Shown piece by piece: positions 7,578 to 15,467 of a stretch of 64,000 bases of DNA. The number at the start of each line of letters is the position of its first letter. Positions within the stretch are counted from its first letter, which is position 1. Where the stretch lies: contig CAJYXJ010000077.1 of the NCBI GenBank assembly GCA_913778085.1, positions 1-64,000 of the forward strand, read 5' to 3'. The DNA is from an uncultured Chryseobacterium sp. GTDB lineage: Bacteria > Bacteroidota > Bacteroidia > Flavobacteriales > Weeksellaceae. The translations under genes were made by a program, and so were the position numbers. The notes beneath the pieces were generated by a model, which saw only the letters and a program-made list of their open reading frames with translations, made no database searches and had not been told where the DNA came from.

Positions 7578-8786
7578 TTACACTTTTTCAATCACCATTG
7601 CATAGCCTTGTCCGACACCGATACAAAGGGTACACAGGGCATATTTCTTATTTTGTTTCTGCAATTCCATGGCGGCAGAACCTACGATTCTTGCTCCGGA
7701 AACGCCCAGTGGGTGACCAATGGCAATAGCGCCTCCGTTTGGATTTACTCTTGAATCATCATCTTTTAAACCCAATGATCTCGTCACCGCTAAAGCCTGG
7801 GCGGCAAACGCTTCGTTCAGTTCAATGACATCCATATCATCAAGTGACAGGTTTAATCTCTTCAAAACTTTCTGTGAAGCTTCTACCGGGCCGATTCCCA
7901 TGATTCTTGGCTCTACACCGGCAACCGCTGATCCTAAAATTTTAGCAATGGGCTGAAGTCCGTATTTCTGTACGGCCTCTTCACTGGCTAAAATCAACGC
8001 AGCGGCACCGTCATTCATTCCTGAAGCATTTCCGGCGGTTACTGTTCCTCCTTCTTTCCTAAAAGCGGGACGAAGTTTTGCCAGACCTTCCATGGAAGAA
8101 GTTGGTTTGATGAATTCATCTTTATCGAAAACTTTAGGTTCTCCTTTCTTCTGTGGGATTTCCACTTTTACGATTTCTTCTGCCAGTCTTCCGCTTTCCT
8201 GCGCTCTGGAAGCTTTCTGCTGAGACCATAAAGCAAACCGGTCCTGATCTTCACGGCTGATCTGATGTAGATCTGCTAAGTTTTCCGCCGTTTCACCCAT
8301 GCCGTCAACACCGTACATTTCTTTCATTTTTGGGTTGACAAACCTCCATCCGAAAGTGGTATCGAACATCTGGCTGTCTCTTCCGAATGCAGTACTTGGT
8401 TTCGACATCACGTAAGGAGAACGCGTCATATGTTCTACACCGCCGGCAATATAAATTTCTCCCTCACCTGCTGCAATCGCACGGAATGCATTCGCTACGG
8501 CAGACATTCCCGAAGCGCATAATCGGTTCACGGTTTCACCTCCGATTTTATATGGCAATCCAGCCAACAGCAGGGCCATTCTCGCTACATTCCGGTTATC
8601 TTCTCCGGCCTGGTTGGCACACCCGAAGATCACATCCTCGATTTCCTCTACCGGAAGTTCCGGATTTCTCGCGATGATCTCTTTGATGACAATAGCTGCC
8701 AGATCATCGGCTCTTACTTCTGAAAGGCCTCCGCTTAGTTTTGAAATCGGAGTCCTGATGTAGTCTATGATATATACGTTGTTCAT
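7578..8786 (-). CDS. paaJ: 3-oxoadipyl-CoA / 3-oxo-5,6-dehydrosuberyl-CoA thiolase PaaJ
   Basis: A 402-residue thiolase of normal family length. The acyl-carrying Cys90 lies in VNRLCASGMSA, the catalytic His358 in GGAIAIGHPLG, and Cys388 in LCIGVGQGYA. It also has the thiolase signature NEAFAAQ. PaaJ performs the two thiolytic cleavages of the pathway, releasing acetyl-CoA and finally succinyl-CoA. The paa context supports PaaJ over a general acetyl-CoA acyltransferase. It is transcribed with the rest of the cluster, separated from paaI by a broken gene and from paaY by the repeat element. Confidence 0.92.
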   Translation of the reverse strand: MNNVYIIDYIRTPISKLSGGLSEVRADDLAAIVIKEIIARNPELPVEEIEDVIFGCANQAGEDNRNVARMALLLAGLPYKIGGETVNRLCASGMSAVANAFRAIAAGEGEIYIAGGVEHMTRSPYVMSKPSTAFGRDSQMFDTTFGWRFVNPKMKEMYGVDGMGETAENLADLHQISREDQDRFALWSQQKASRAQESGRLAEEIVKVEIPQKKGEPKVFDKDEFIKPTSSMEGLAKLRPAFRKEGGTVTAGNASGMNDGAAALILASEEAVQKYGLQPIAKILGSAVAGVEPRIMGIGPVEASQKVLKRLNLSLDDMDVIELNEAFAAQALAVTRSLGLKDDDSRVNPNGGAIAIGHPLGVSGARIVGSAAMELQKQNKKYALCTLCIGVGQGYAMVIEKV

Positions 8787-8794
8787 AATATTTC

Positions 8795-8830
8795 AATTTA
8801 ACAATTTAGTAATGTAACAGTGTAACAATA
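8795..8830. repeat. paa-spacer repeat, left arm flanking the broken four-helix-bundle gene
   Basis: This stretch contains AATTTAACAATTT and AATGTAACAGTGTAACAAT units. CAGTGTAACAAT at 8818-8829 is exactly complementary to 9235-9246 on the far side of the broken gene. Confidence 0.75.
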
Positions 8831-9193
8831 CTAGATGCCTTGATCTTTATTTAAACTGATACTCAATATTTTATAAATAATTTTCCCTAATACTATAATT
8901 TGTTGTTCCAATTTTTCATTGAATGGATAAGTTTTGGAATGTTTACAGAGATAAAGCCAATATTTTGTTTCTTCTAATTCTTTAGCCGCAATTTTTATTT
9001 TACTGATAAAATCATTTTTACTATGCGGATTTTATGCTTCAAATGCATTAGCCCCAATGCTTGTTCCGGAACGCAGCAGTTGTTTGGCGATAACAAACTT
9101 TTTCTTTTCTTCCAGCAGCTCACAGAATTCAATAATATCTAAAGAAAACTGCACAGCTTTTTCTATTAATGAGTTGCTTTCGAAATTGATCAT
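8831..9193 (-). pseudogene. four-helix-bundle (23S rRNA intervening-sequence type) protein gene with one in-frame stop
   Basis: From ATG at 9193 to TAG at 8831 one frame encodes 120 residues with a single TAA at 9032-9034 (codon 54). Before the stop: FVIAKQLLRSGTSIGANAFEA. After it: NPHSKNDFISKIKIAAKELEETKYWL. Together these give the continuous pattern of the PF05635 four-helix-bundle family, where Q usually follows GANxxEA. A single C-to-T change of CAA would create this stop. Intact members are small helical proteins, often found between genes or inside 23S rRNA intervening sequences, with no firm function. The gene is bracketed by the two arms of a paa-spacer repeat, as if it had been inserted inside one. 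A sequencing error cannot be excluded. Confidence 0.82.
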
Positions 9194-9207
9194 TTGTGTT
9201 TATTTTT

Positions 9208-9246
9208 AATTGTTATATTTATTTATATTGATACATTGTTACACTG
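9208..9246. repeat. paa-spacer repeat, right arm flanking the broken four-helix-bundle gene
   Basis: This stretch contains AATTGTTATATTT and GATACATTGTTACACTG units. Positions 9235-9246 (ATTGTTACACTG) pair exactly with 8818-8829. Together the arms enclose the four-helix-bundle pseudogene. Confidence 0.75.
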
Positions 9247-9248
9247 AA

Positions 9249-9662
9249 CTAAAGTTCGGTTACTTTCTTCCCTATTTTATACACGGTTCCCACAAACTTA
9301 GCCACAAGCTCTTCGTTCTGATTCGTGATCTTAATATCGTAAACGGCCGTTTTTCTTGTTTCGTTGGCCAGAATGCTTTCTGCCCTGAAAACATCGCCTT
9401 CTTTTCCGGCTTTGGTAAAATTGATGACACAGTTTAAGGCTACTGCGGCATCTCCTGAATTGTTGGAGGAAAAGGCCAGTGCCGAATCGGCAAAGGCAAA
9501 AGTAACGCCTCCGTGTACCGTTTTCAGCCCGTTGATCATTTCTTTTTTAACGGGCATTTCTATTAAACAATAGTTTTCTTTAATTTCGATCAGCCGGATA
9601 TTCATCCATTGGGAAAAATGATCCTGATCGTACATATATTCTGCAACCTGTTTGGGTGTCAT
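9249..9662 (-). CDS. paaI: hydroxyphenylacetyl-CoA thioesterase PaaI
   Basis: A 137-residue hotdog-fold thioesterase. The pattern MINGLKTVHGGVTFAFADSALAFSSN (about 42-67) is the PaaI signature: HGG plus the acidic residue in the following helix, followed by the strand VALNCVINFTKAGKEGD. PaaI hydrolyses stalled hydroxylated phenylacetyl-CoA intermediates. Its start codon overlaps the stop of the small membrane protein gene upstream by 4 bases, pointing to translational coupling. Confidence 0.9.
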   Translation of the reverse strand: MTPKQVAEYMYDQDHFSQWMNIRLIEIKENYCLIEMPVKKEMINGLKTVHGGVTFAFADSALAFSSNNSGDAAVALNCVINFTKAGKEGDVFRAESILANETRKTAVYDIKITNQNEELVAKFVGTVYKIGKKVTEL

Positions 9663-9907
9663 TTATTCTTATTTAAATTTTTGAATTTTATCAAATCTTT
9701 CCACGTATAATCTCTGCCGTCCAAGATGAAGTAAGCTAAAAACATAAAAATGAAATACACTATAAAACCATATCCATTTAGACTTTTTTCATCATCCCAT
9801 CCGAACTTATAAAAAAGAAGCTTAATGAGAAAAAAACCGATAGTAAAAATGATCGCATTTACCAGCGAACGCAGCAAGTTTTTCTTTGTCAATATTCTTT
9901 CAAGCAT
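9659..9907 (-). CDS. small membrane protein, function unknown
   Basis: An 82-residue protein with two predicted membrane helices (about 14-34 and 46-64), a short acidic loop (KFGWDDEKSLNGYG) and a basic tail (TWKDLIKFKNLNKNK). No family is recognised. It overlaps paaI by 4 bases and follows the 104-residue gene by 24 bases, so it is part of the paa transcript. A role in phenylacetate uptake or metabolism is not supported by the sequence itself. Confidence 0.6.
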   Translation of the reverse strand: MLERILTKKNLLRSLVNAIIFTIGFFLIKLLFYKFGWDDEKSLNGYGFIVYFIFMFLAYFILDGRDYTWKDLIKFKNLNKNK

Positions 9908-9931
9908 GGTTTTTCGGTTTTAGTTAAAGTA

Positions 9932-10246
9932 TTATTGATGGTTTATTTCTGCATATAATTCATCAGCAAGCCGGTCATAAATATTCATGGTCTTACCCAG
10001 AATGATCTGCTCATTGGAAAGATTCTCCGTATGTAAAGCATCGTTTTTATCATGATAGGAAGCATCCAGATCGATACCGTCTTCCTGTGCGATTCTTTTG
10101 ATTAAGTCTTTATACTTTTCATTGAATTTACCCAACAGTTCAAGTTTTTCCTGATCATCTTCGATTGAAGAGAGTTCCTGAAGGAGATATTCTTTTTCAA
10201 TGAGAAGCCTGGTTTCCAATTCGGCTCTGACTCTTTCTATATTCAT
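9932..10246 (-). CDS. small helical protein, function unknown
   Basis: A 104-residue, strongly charged protein with no signal peptide or membrane helix. It is probably helical throughout (MNIERVRAELETRLLIEKEYLLQELSS; DRLADELYAEI). Acidic and basic residues alternate, as in small coiled-coil proteins. It lies between paaH and the small membrane protein and is probably co-transcribed with them. No family could be named. Confidence 0.55.
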   Translation of the reverse strand: MNIERVRAELETRLLIEKEYLLQELSSIEDDQEKLELLGKFNEKYKDLIKRIAQEDGIDLDASYHDKNDALHTENLSNEQIILGKTMNIYDRLADELYAEINHQ

Positions 10247-10250
10247 TTTT

Positions 10251-10328
10251 TAATGTAGCAATTGATCAATATAACAATTTACCAATGCTTTTTAATTGTT
10301 ACACTGCTAAACTGTTACATTGGTACAT
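10251..10328. repeat. paa-spacer repeat between paaH and the 104-residue gene
   Basis: It begins with TAATGTAGCAATTGATCAA, one base different from the left arm of the 7445-7569 element, and ends with TAAACTGTTACATTGGTACA. It is a shortened copy without the TGCTTCGAC core. Confidence 0.7.
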
Positions 10329-11459
10329 TTATAATTTTCTAAGCAAAGGGCTTTGTCGGTATCTTTCTTCCTGATATTCTTCATAAAGGTCCTGAAGGGT
10401 TCCGGAGATTTCTGCATATCCGATTTCCTGTCCCCAGGCCAATAATCCTTTCGGGTAATTAACCCCTTTTTGCATGGCCAGTTCAAGGTCCTGATCACTG
10501 GCAACTCCCAATCTTTTGGCTTCTACCGCTTCATTGATCAGCATGGAGATGATTCTCAGAAAAATCTGTCGGTAAAGTGCATCATCCTTCTTAGGTTCAG
10601 TTTTAATTGCTCCTTCCGAATAATCATAGAATCCTTTTCCGGTTTTCCGGCCGTGAAGTTTGGCTTCGGACATCCTTTGCTGCAATAAAGACGGCTTGTA
10701 TTTCGGATCGTAAAAATATTCGTTGTACACCGTTTTGGTTACTGAGAAATTGACATCCACACCGATGAGATCCATTAATTCAAAAGGGCCCATTTTAAAG
10801 TTTCCGATGGTTTTCATGGCATCATCCACCTGTTCTATGGTGGCAATGTTTTCTTCCACAATCCTAAGGGCTTCTCCATAATACGGGCGGGCAATCCGGT
10901 TCACGATAAACCCTGGAATATCTTTGGCAATCACCGGTATTTTTCCCCAGTCTTTCATCAGGCTGTAGATTTTTTCCGGCAATGATTTTTCAGTAAGCAA
11001 AGATGGGATCACTTCTACCAATGGCATCAATGGCGCCGGATTGAAGAAGTGGATTCCGATGAAACGTTCAGGATGTTTCAGTTCCGCACCAAGGGAGGTA
11101 ATGGAAATAGATGAGGTGTTGGAACCGATAATGCAGCTTTCAGAAACATGGTTTTCCAATTCCGTGAATACCTTCGTTTTAATTTCTTTATTTTCAATGA
11201 TGGCTTCAATAACGAGTTCACAGTCTTTGAAGTCCTTCAGTTCCGTTGCGATGGAGATATTGGCTAAAATTTCAGTCATTTTTTCTCCTGAAATTTTCTG
11301 TTTGTCAACCAGTTTGACCAGTGTTTTTTTTAGGCCGAGGGTGGCGGTTTCCACCTGTTTGGCATTGGCATCATATACCCAGACCTGGCATCCGTTTGTG
11401 GCGGCTACCTGTGCGATGCCTATTCCCATGGTTCCGGCACCGATAATTCCTACTTTCAT
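10329..11459 (-). CDS. paaH: 3-hydroxyadipyl-CoA dehydrogenase PaaH
   Basis: A 376-residue NAD-dependent 3-hydroxyacyl-CoA dehydrogenase. The start was set at 11459, because the extra 11 residues upstream are encoded by spacer repeat DNA. The N-terminal Rossmann motif is GIIGAGTMGIGIAQ, and the catalytic His is in IGIHFFNPAPLMPLVEV. The helical C-terminal domain follows (KMGPFELMDLIGVDVNF), with a second partial C-terminal repeat typical of the PaaH/PaaC-type enzymes. It oxidises 3-hydroxyadipyl-CoA to 3-oxoadipyl-CoA in the lower part of the pathway. Confidence 0.9.
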   Translation of the reverse strand: MKVGIIGAGTMGIGIAQVAATNGCQVWVYDANAKQVETATLGLKKTLVKLVDKQKISGEKMTEILANISIATELKDFKDCELVIEAIIENKEIKTKVFTELENHVSESCIIGSNTSSISITSLGAELKHPERFIGIHFFNPAPLMPLVEVIPSLLTEKSLPEKIYSLMKDWGKIPVIAKDIPGFIVNRIARPYYGEALRIVEENIATIEQVDDAMKTIGNFKMGPFELMDLIGVDVNFSVTKTVYNEYFYDPKYKPSLLQQRMSEAKLHGRKTGKGFYDYSEGAIKTEPKKDDALYRQIFLRIISMLINEAVEAKRLGVASDQDLELAMQKGVNYPKGLLAWGQEIGYAEISGTLQDLYEEYQEERYRQSPLLRKL

Positions 11460-11460
11460 A

Positions 11461-11541
11461 TCTATCAATGTAACAATATAACAATGTAACAATGTAACAA
11501 TAAGATTGGTAAACTGCTACACTTGTACATTGTTACATTAG
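11461..11541. repeat. paa-spacer repeat between paaG and paaH
   Basis: Three tandem AATGTAACA-type units are followed by an opposite arm. ATGTAACAATGTA at 11484-11496 is exactly complementary to 11526-11538. It fills nearly the whole 85-base spacer. Confidence 0.8.
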
Positions 11542-11544
11542 TTC

Positions 11545-12345
11545 TTATTTTCCTTTATAATCAGGTTTTCTTTTCTGTAAAAATGCGTTTACGCCTTCGA
11601 TGAAATCTTCTGTTCCGGCGGCTTCCTGTTGAAGGTCGGCTTCCAGTTCCAGCTGTTCTTTCAAGGTATTGTTATAAGAGTTGGCGAATGCTTTTTTGGT
11701 CAATTTAATCGCGGCAGTAGGCATATAGGCCATTTTTTCGAGAATTTCCATGGATTTTGAGTTGAATTCTTCCTCCACAAAAACCTCAGCCACCAATCCG
11801 TATGATTTTGATTCTTCAGCCGATAATCTTTTGCCGGTAAAGGCTAAATAATTGGCCAGTTGTCTTCCCAGTAATTTCGGCAGGAAATAGGTTCCTCCAG
11901 TGTCAGGAATCAGTCCGATATTGGAGAAAGCCTGGGAGAAATATGCTTTGTTATTGGCCAGTACAAAATCACAGATCAGGGCAAGCATGGCTCCGGCACC
12001 TACAGCAGGACCGTTCACCAAGGCTACCACCGGCTTTTTGCATCGCGTAATCTCCATCACCAGCGGATTGTAATAATCGGTTACAATTTTCCGGATGATG
12101 TCATGGTCGTGGTGTTCATTACCGGTAACAAATGCATCATCAAGGTTCTGTCCTGAACAGAATGCCCTTCCTCTTCCGGAAATGGCCACACAACGAACTG
12201 TAGGATCATTACTGCATTCATGGATAAAATCTTTCAGATCAGACAAAGATGGTTTGGTCAGCGCATTCATGGTGTCCGGCTGGTTGAGGTAAGCGATTTT
12301 CAGCTTTCCTTCAAAATGCGTTTCAATATCGAGTTGGGTATACAT
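11545..12345 (-). CDS. paaG: 2-(1,2-epoxy-1,2-dihydrophenyl)acetyl-CoA isomerase PaaG
   Basis: A 266-residue crotonase-family protein. The oxyanion-hole parts are GRGRAFCSGQNLDD and NGPAVGAGAMLAL. The active-site Asp is in SNIGLIPDTGGTYFLP, the PaaG type. A hydratase such as PaaF would carry Glu residues at the two catalytic positions. PaaG isomerises ring-1,2-epoxyphenylacetyl-CoA to oxepin-CoA. It is the only crotonase in the cluster, so the PaaF hydration step must be supplied elsewhere or by another enzyme. Confidence 0.88.
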   Translation of the reverse strand: MYTQLDIETHFEGKLKIAYLNQPDTMNALTKPSLSDLKDFIHECSNDPTVRCVAISGRGRAFCSGQNLDDAFVTGNEHHDHDIIRKIVTDYYNPLVMEITRCKKPVVALVNGPAVGAGAMLALICDFVLANNKAYFSQAFSNIGLIPDTGGTYFLPKLLGRQLANYLAFTGKRLSAEESKSYGLVAEVFVEEEFNSKSMEILEKMAYMPTAAIKLTKKAFANSYNNTLKEQLELEADLQQEAAGTEDFIEGVNAFLQKRKPDYKGK

Positions 12346-12379
12346 CGTTTTTTAATTTTATGATTTAACAAATATAAAA

Positions 12380-12519
12380 TAATGTAACAATGTACCAGTA
12401 CAATAATCCATCAATATACCAGTTTAACAATGTAATACTTATAATTCGGTCTGAATTTTATTGATAATTTTCTACATTGATGTATTGTTACATTGGTATA
12501 TTTTTACATTGTTACATTA
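12380..12519. repeat. paa-spacer repeat between paaD and paaG
   Basis: Perfect 15-base arms (TAATGTAACAATGTA at 12380-12394, complement at 12505-12519) enclose about 110 AT-rich bases containing further CAATATACCAGTTTAACAA units. The TGCTTCGAC core is absent. Confidence 0.8.
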
Positions 12520-12522
12520 ATT

Positions 12523-12987
12523 TTAGTGGCATTTAAAATAATCAAAAGGTTCCAGGCAGTCCAGGCATTGGTAGGAAGCCTTACACAAGGTCGATCCAAA
12601 CCTGCTGATCTGCCTGGTGTGTTCGGAACCACAGCGCGGACATTTTTTCGGTTTCCCGATATGATGCTCGTCGGCTCCTTTTTCCGGTGGTGTAATTCCG
12701 TAAACCCGTAGCTTTTCACGGGCTTCATCCGTAAGCCAGTCGGTTGTCCAGATCGGAAACATTTTGGTCACAACTTTTGCGTCCCATCCGTTTTGCTTCA
12801 TGATCTTGATGATGTCTTCCTCAATGGTAAACATAGCGGGACAGGCAGAATAGGTCGGCGTAATGGTAACTTCACAGGAATTTTCCCCGGTTACTTTCGC
12901 TTCCCGCACAATACCCAGTTCCACGATGTTGATTACCGGAATTTCCGGATCGGGAACCATTTCTAATATGTCTAAAGGATTTCTCAA
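12523..12987 (-). CDS. paaD: 1,2-phenylacetyl-CoA epoxidase subunit PaaD
   Basis: A 154-residue protein with an N-terminal MIP18/DUF59-type domain (MVPDPEIPVINIVELGIV) and a C-terminal four-cysteine metal-binding module (CPRCGS...CLDCLEPFDYFKC). This is the PaaD arrangement. PaaD is needed for maturation or activity of the PaaABCE epoxidase, probably by handling iron or Fe-S clusters. It lies downstream of paaC in the usual A-B-C-D order. Confidence 0.93.
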   Translation of the reverse strand: MRNPLDILEMVPDPEIPVINIVELGIVREAKVTGENSCEVTITPTYSACPAMFTIEEDIIKIMKQNGWDAKVVTKMFPIWTTDWLTDEAREKLRVYGITPPEKGADEHHIGKPKKCPRCGSEHTRQISRFGSTLCKASYQCLDCLEPFDYFKCH

Positions 12988-13010
12988 TCTTTTTTAATTC
13001 TGAAAAGTTT

Positions 13011-13084
13011 TAAACGCAAAGTGCGCTAAGTTTTTTTGACAACTAACTGTTTTTAAGTTCGCAAAGGCGTTCTACTCAGCAAAG
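13011..13084. repeat. interspersed repeat, ACGCAAAG family, copy 1
   Basis: It contains the parts TAAACGCAAAGTGCGCTAAG, a T-run, CTAACTGTTTTTAAGTTC and GCAAAGGCGTT. The same ordered parts recur at 26696-26766. I remember this ACGCAAAG...GCTAAG...TTCGCAAAG pattern as a common flavobacterial intergenic repeat. Confidence 0.75.
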
Positions 13085-13089
13085 CCCTC

Positions 13090-13152
13090 AAAGTATAATT
13101 TTAACAACAGTATAAATTGTTACATTGTGAAACTGCTGCATTGTTACATTAA
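13090..13152. repeat. paa-spacer repeat between paaC and paaD
   Basis: It contains AATTGTTACATTGTGAAACTG and CATTGTTACATTAATC, that is, only the right-hand arm type. It directly follows the ACGCAAAG-family repeat. Confidence 0.65.
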
Positions 13153-13154
13153 TC

Positions 13155-13904
13155 TTACCAGGTACATCCCGGATATGCTCTCTGCATGTATTGCAGTTCG
13201 CAAAGCATAAATCCGAAATATTCCGTATGATATCCGGTTCTGGATTTTGGCTGCATGAAAGGGTTGGAAGGATATTCCAATCCGTATTCCGCAAAGTCTT
13301 TTTTAGTGATGGCTAAAAATTCTTCGTAAAGAGTATCTGCATCCGGAGCTATGTTTAAAGCTACCAGATCATCCTCACCTTCGGTTTTGGCAAATAAGCC
13401 TTTGGTATATTCCCAGATATTCTCAATGGCTTTCCCAAGACGGGATCTGCTTTCTTCCGTTCCCTGAGCGAAAATTTTCATCCAGGAAGCCGCGTGGGTA
13501 TAATGATATCTCACTTCTTTCAGGGATTTCTGGGCAATGGCAGAAAGCTCTTCGTCCGCAGATTGGGATAAAGCTTCATATATCAGCTTTTGGTAGATGG
13601 AAAAAACGTATACTTTCAGGATCGTCTGTGCATAATCCTCGTTGGGAAGCTCGGTCCAGTGGGCATTCAAATATTCGTGTTCGTATCTTAGAAAAGCAAG
13701 ATCGTCTTCCGTTTTGCCATTATCGACCACTCTCGAAGCATACACATAAAAGTTGTTGGCTTGACCCAGTTCATCCAGTGCGATATTCGTCAATGCAATA
13801 TCCTCTTCCAGATAAGGACCTTCCCCGCACCACGCCGACAGACGCTGCCCCATAATGAAGCTGTCGTCAGCCAGTTTTAATAAATAATTATATAATGGAT
13901 TCAT
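13155..13904 (-). CDS. paaC: 1,2-phenylacetyl-CoA epoxidase subunit PaaC
   Basis: A 249-residue ferritin-like helical protein, the structural partner of the catalytic subunit PaaA. Family segments are LADDSFIMGQRLSAWCGEGPYLEEDIALTN near the N-terminus and EVRYHYTHAASWM in the middle. PaaC has the fold of PaaA but lacks a working diiron site and forms the PaaAC heterodimer. It sits between paaB and paaD in the canonical order. Confidence 0.93.
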   Translation of the reverse strand: MNPLYNYLLKLADDSFIMGQRLSAWCGEGPYLEEDIALTNIALDELGQANNFYVYASRVVDNGKTEDDLAFLRYEHEYLNAHWTELPNEDYAQTILKVYVFSIYQKLIYEALSQSADEELSAIAQKSLKEVRYHYTHAASWMKIFAQGTEESRSRLGKAIENIWEYTKGLFAKTEGEDDLVALNIAPDADTLYEEFLAITKKDFAEYGLEYPSNPFMQPKSRTGYHTEYFGFMLCELQYMQRAYPGCTW

Positions 13905-13914
13905 TTTTCAATTT

Positions 13915-13975
13915 TTGTACAATGTAAAATGTCGGAATGTACAATGTACTTTTTACATCTGACATTTTACAATGG
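13915..13975. repeat. paa-spacer repeat between paaB and paaC
   Basis: A short inverted repeat of a slightly different type: TGTAAAATGTC at 13923-13933 is exactly complementary to 13961-13971, with TGTACAATGTA units beside it. The whole 72-base spacer is occupied. Confidence 0.75.
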
Positions 13976-13976
13976 A

Positions 13977-14258
13977 TTACATATTTTTCACATCGTTCGG
14001 GATTTCGTAGAAAGTCGGGTGACGGTACAGTTTGTCGTCTGCCGGATCGAAGAATGCTTCTTTGTCCACTCCTTCCGAAGTCACAATATATTTGCTCGGC
14101 ACCACCCAAACGGAAGTTCCTTCTTTTCTTCTGGTATAAACGTCTCTGGCATTCTGCAACGCCATTTCGGCAGTCGGTGCCTGTACGATTCCTACGTGTT
14201 TGTGGGACAATCCCGGTTTAGTCTGGATAAACACTTCCCACATATCTAAATTTGCCAT
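13977..14258 (-). CDS. paaB: 1,2-phenylacetyl-CoA epoxidase subunit PaaB
   Basis: A 93-residue protein starting MANLDMWEVFIQTKPGLSHKHVG, which is the PaaB family start. ATG at 14258 is preferred to a GTG two codons upstream. PaaB bridges the PaaAC dimers in the multicomponent epoxidase. Length and sequence are normal for the family. Confidence 0.93.
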   Translation of the reverse strand: MANLDMWEVFIQTKPGLSHKHVGIVQAPTAEMALQNARDVYTRRKEGTSVWVVPSKYIVTSEGVDKEAFFDPADDKLYRHPTFYEIPNDVKNM

Positions 14259-14269
14259 AATCACTTTAA

Positions 14270-14404
14270 TTTAACAATGTATCAGTGTAACAGTGTATCA
14301 ATGAAGCGCTTTGATAATTTAACAACTGTAATGAGTTCGCCAGCGCAACAGTAATTGTTACATTTTTACATTGGTATACTGTTATATTATTTTACTGTTA
14401 CACT
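14270..14404. repeat. paa-spacer repeat between paaA and paaB, running into paaA
   Basis: AGTGTAACAGT at 14284-14294 is exactly complementary to 14394-14404. The right arm lies inside paaA and encodes its last residues. Between the arms are further AATTTAACAA, ATTGTTACATT and ACATTGGTATA units. Confidence 0.8.
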
Positions 14405-15322
14405 ACGCTCCGCAAATGCAGCGGCCGCTTCTTTCACCCATGAATTCTCTCTCTGGGCTTTGCGCTTGGTTTCGATACGCTTTTTATTGCACGGTCCGTT
14501 TCCTTTCAGGATTTCCATGAATTCATCCCACGGAAGTTCCCCGAAATCGTAATGCTGTCTTTCCTCATTCCATTTCAGGTCTTTATCCGGAATGGTAAGG
14601 CCTAAGAATTCAGCTTGGGAAACCGTAACATCAACAAAACGTTGACGAAGGCTGTCGTTGCTTTCCCTTTTCACTCTGTAATTCATTGATATTTTGGAGT
14701 TTGGCGAACTGTCGTCATTCGGTCCGAACATCATCAGTGCCGGCCACCAGAAACGGTTCAGGGAAGCCTGTGCCATTTCTTTCTGCTGCTTGGTTCCGCG
14801 GCAGAGGGCCATCAGGATCTCATACCCCTGTCTTTGGTGGAAGGATTCTTCTTTACAAATCTTCACCATCGCTCTGGAATAAGGCCCGTAGGAATTCCCC
14901 ATCAGCATCACCTGGTTCATGATCGCGGCACCGTCTACCAGCCATCCAATTGCGCCGATATCTGCCCAGCTCAACGTAGGATAGTTGAAGATGCTTGAAT
15001 ATTTGGCTTTCCCGGAAAGCATATCTTCATACGTCGCATCCCGGTCAGCCCTAATGCTTCCGTCCCCTAAAGTTTCGGTAGCTGAATACAGGTACAATCC
15101 GTGTCCGGCCTCATCCTGAACCTTAGCCAGCAAGGCCATTTTCCTTCTTAAAGAAGGTGCTCTGGAAATCCAGTTGGCTTCCGGCAGCATTCCTACAATT
15201 TCAGAGTGGGCGTGCTGGGAGATCTGGCGAACCAAAAGCTTCCTGTAATCATCAGGCATTACGTCTTTCGGCTCCACTTTATTTTCGTCGTGTACGTATT
15301 GTACGAATTTTTCTAAGTCCAT
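14387..15322 (-). CDS. paaA: 1,2-phenylacetyl-CoA epoxidase catalytic subunit PaaA
   Basis: A 311-residue diiron monooxygenase subunit that epoxidises phenylacetyl-CoA with O2 and electrons from PaaE. Recognisable parts are the iron-ligand helices around [18 protein letters not shown] and [15 protein letters not shown], and [12 protein letters not shown] near residue 195. The last residues (SVTVK) are encoded by a spacer-repeat arm, so the native C-terminus was set by repeat DNA. The order paaA-B-C-D is canonical, but paaE lies upstream of paaA here. Confidence 0.95.
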   Translation of the reverse strand: MDLEKFVQYVHDENKVEPKDVMPDDYRKLLVRQISQHAHSEIVGMLPEANWISRAPSLRRKMALLAKVQDEAGHGLYLYSATETLGDGSIRADRDATYEDMLSGKAKYSSIFNYPTLSWADIGAIGWLVDGAAIMNQVMLMGNSYGPYSRAMVKICKEESFHQRQGYEILMALCRGTKQQKEMAQASLNRFWWPALMMFGPNDDSSPNSKISMNYRVKRESNDSLRQRFVDVTVSQAEFLGLTIPDKDLKWNEERQHYDFGELPWDEFMEILKGNGPCNKKRIETKRKAQRENSWVKEAAAAFAERSVTVK

Positions 15323-15344
15323 AATTAAAATTTTTCAAATTTTA

Positions 15345-15466
15345 AAATGTAACAATATAATAATTTAACAATGTATCAATTTAACAGTTTACCAATAAAA
15401 TGCTTCGACTAGCTCTGCATTAAAAAATTGATTGTTATATTTTTATATTGATAAATTGCTACATTA
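15345..15466. repeat. full-length paa-spacer element between paaE and paaA
   Basis: The left part has AATGTAACAATATAATAATT and AACAATGTATCAATTTAACA units. The core at 15401-15420 is TGCTTCGACTAGCTCTGCAT, and the right part is TTGATTGTTATATTTTTATA and GCTACATTA. The layout is the same as the 7445-7569 element, but the arms have diverged. Confidence 0.8.
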
Positions 15467-15467
15467 G

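Noticed and set aside
11460-11492. Longer PaaH start adding 11 residues
   Set aside because: The extra codons are encoded by spacer-repeat DNA, and the internal ATG begins the standard KVGIIGAG motif.
4622-15466. CRISPR-like array in the paa locus because of repeated TGTAACAATG units
   Set aside because: Units are short, degenerate, in both orientations, of irregular spacing and without unique spacers or cas genes.
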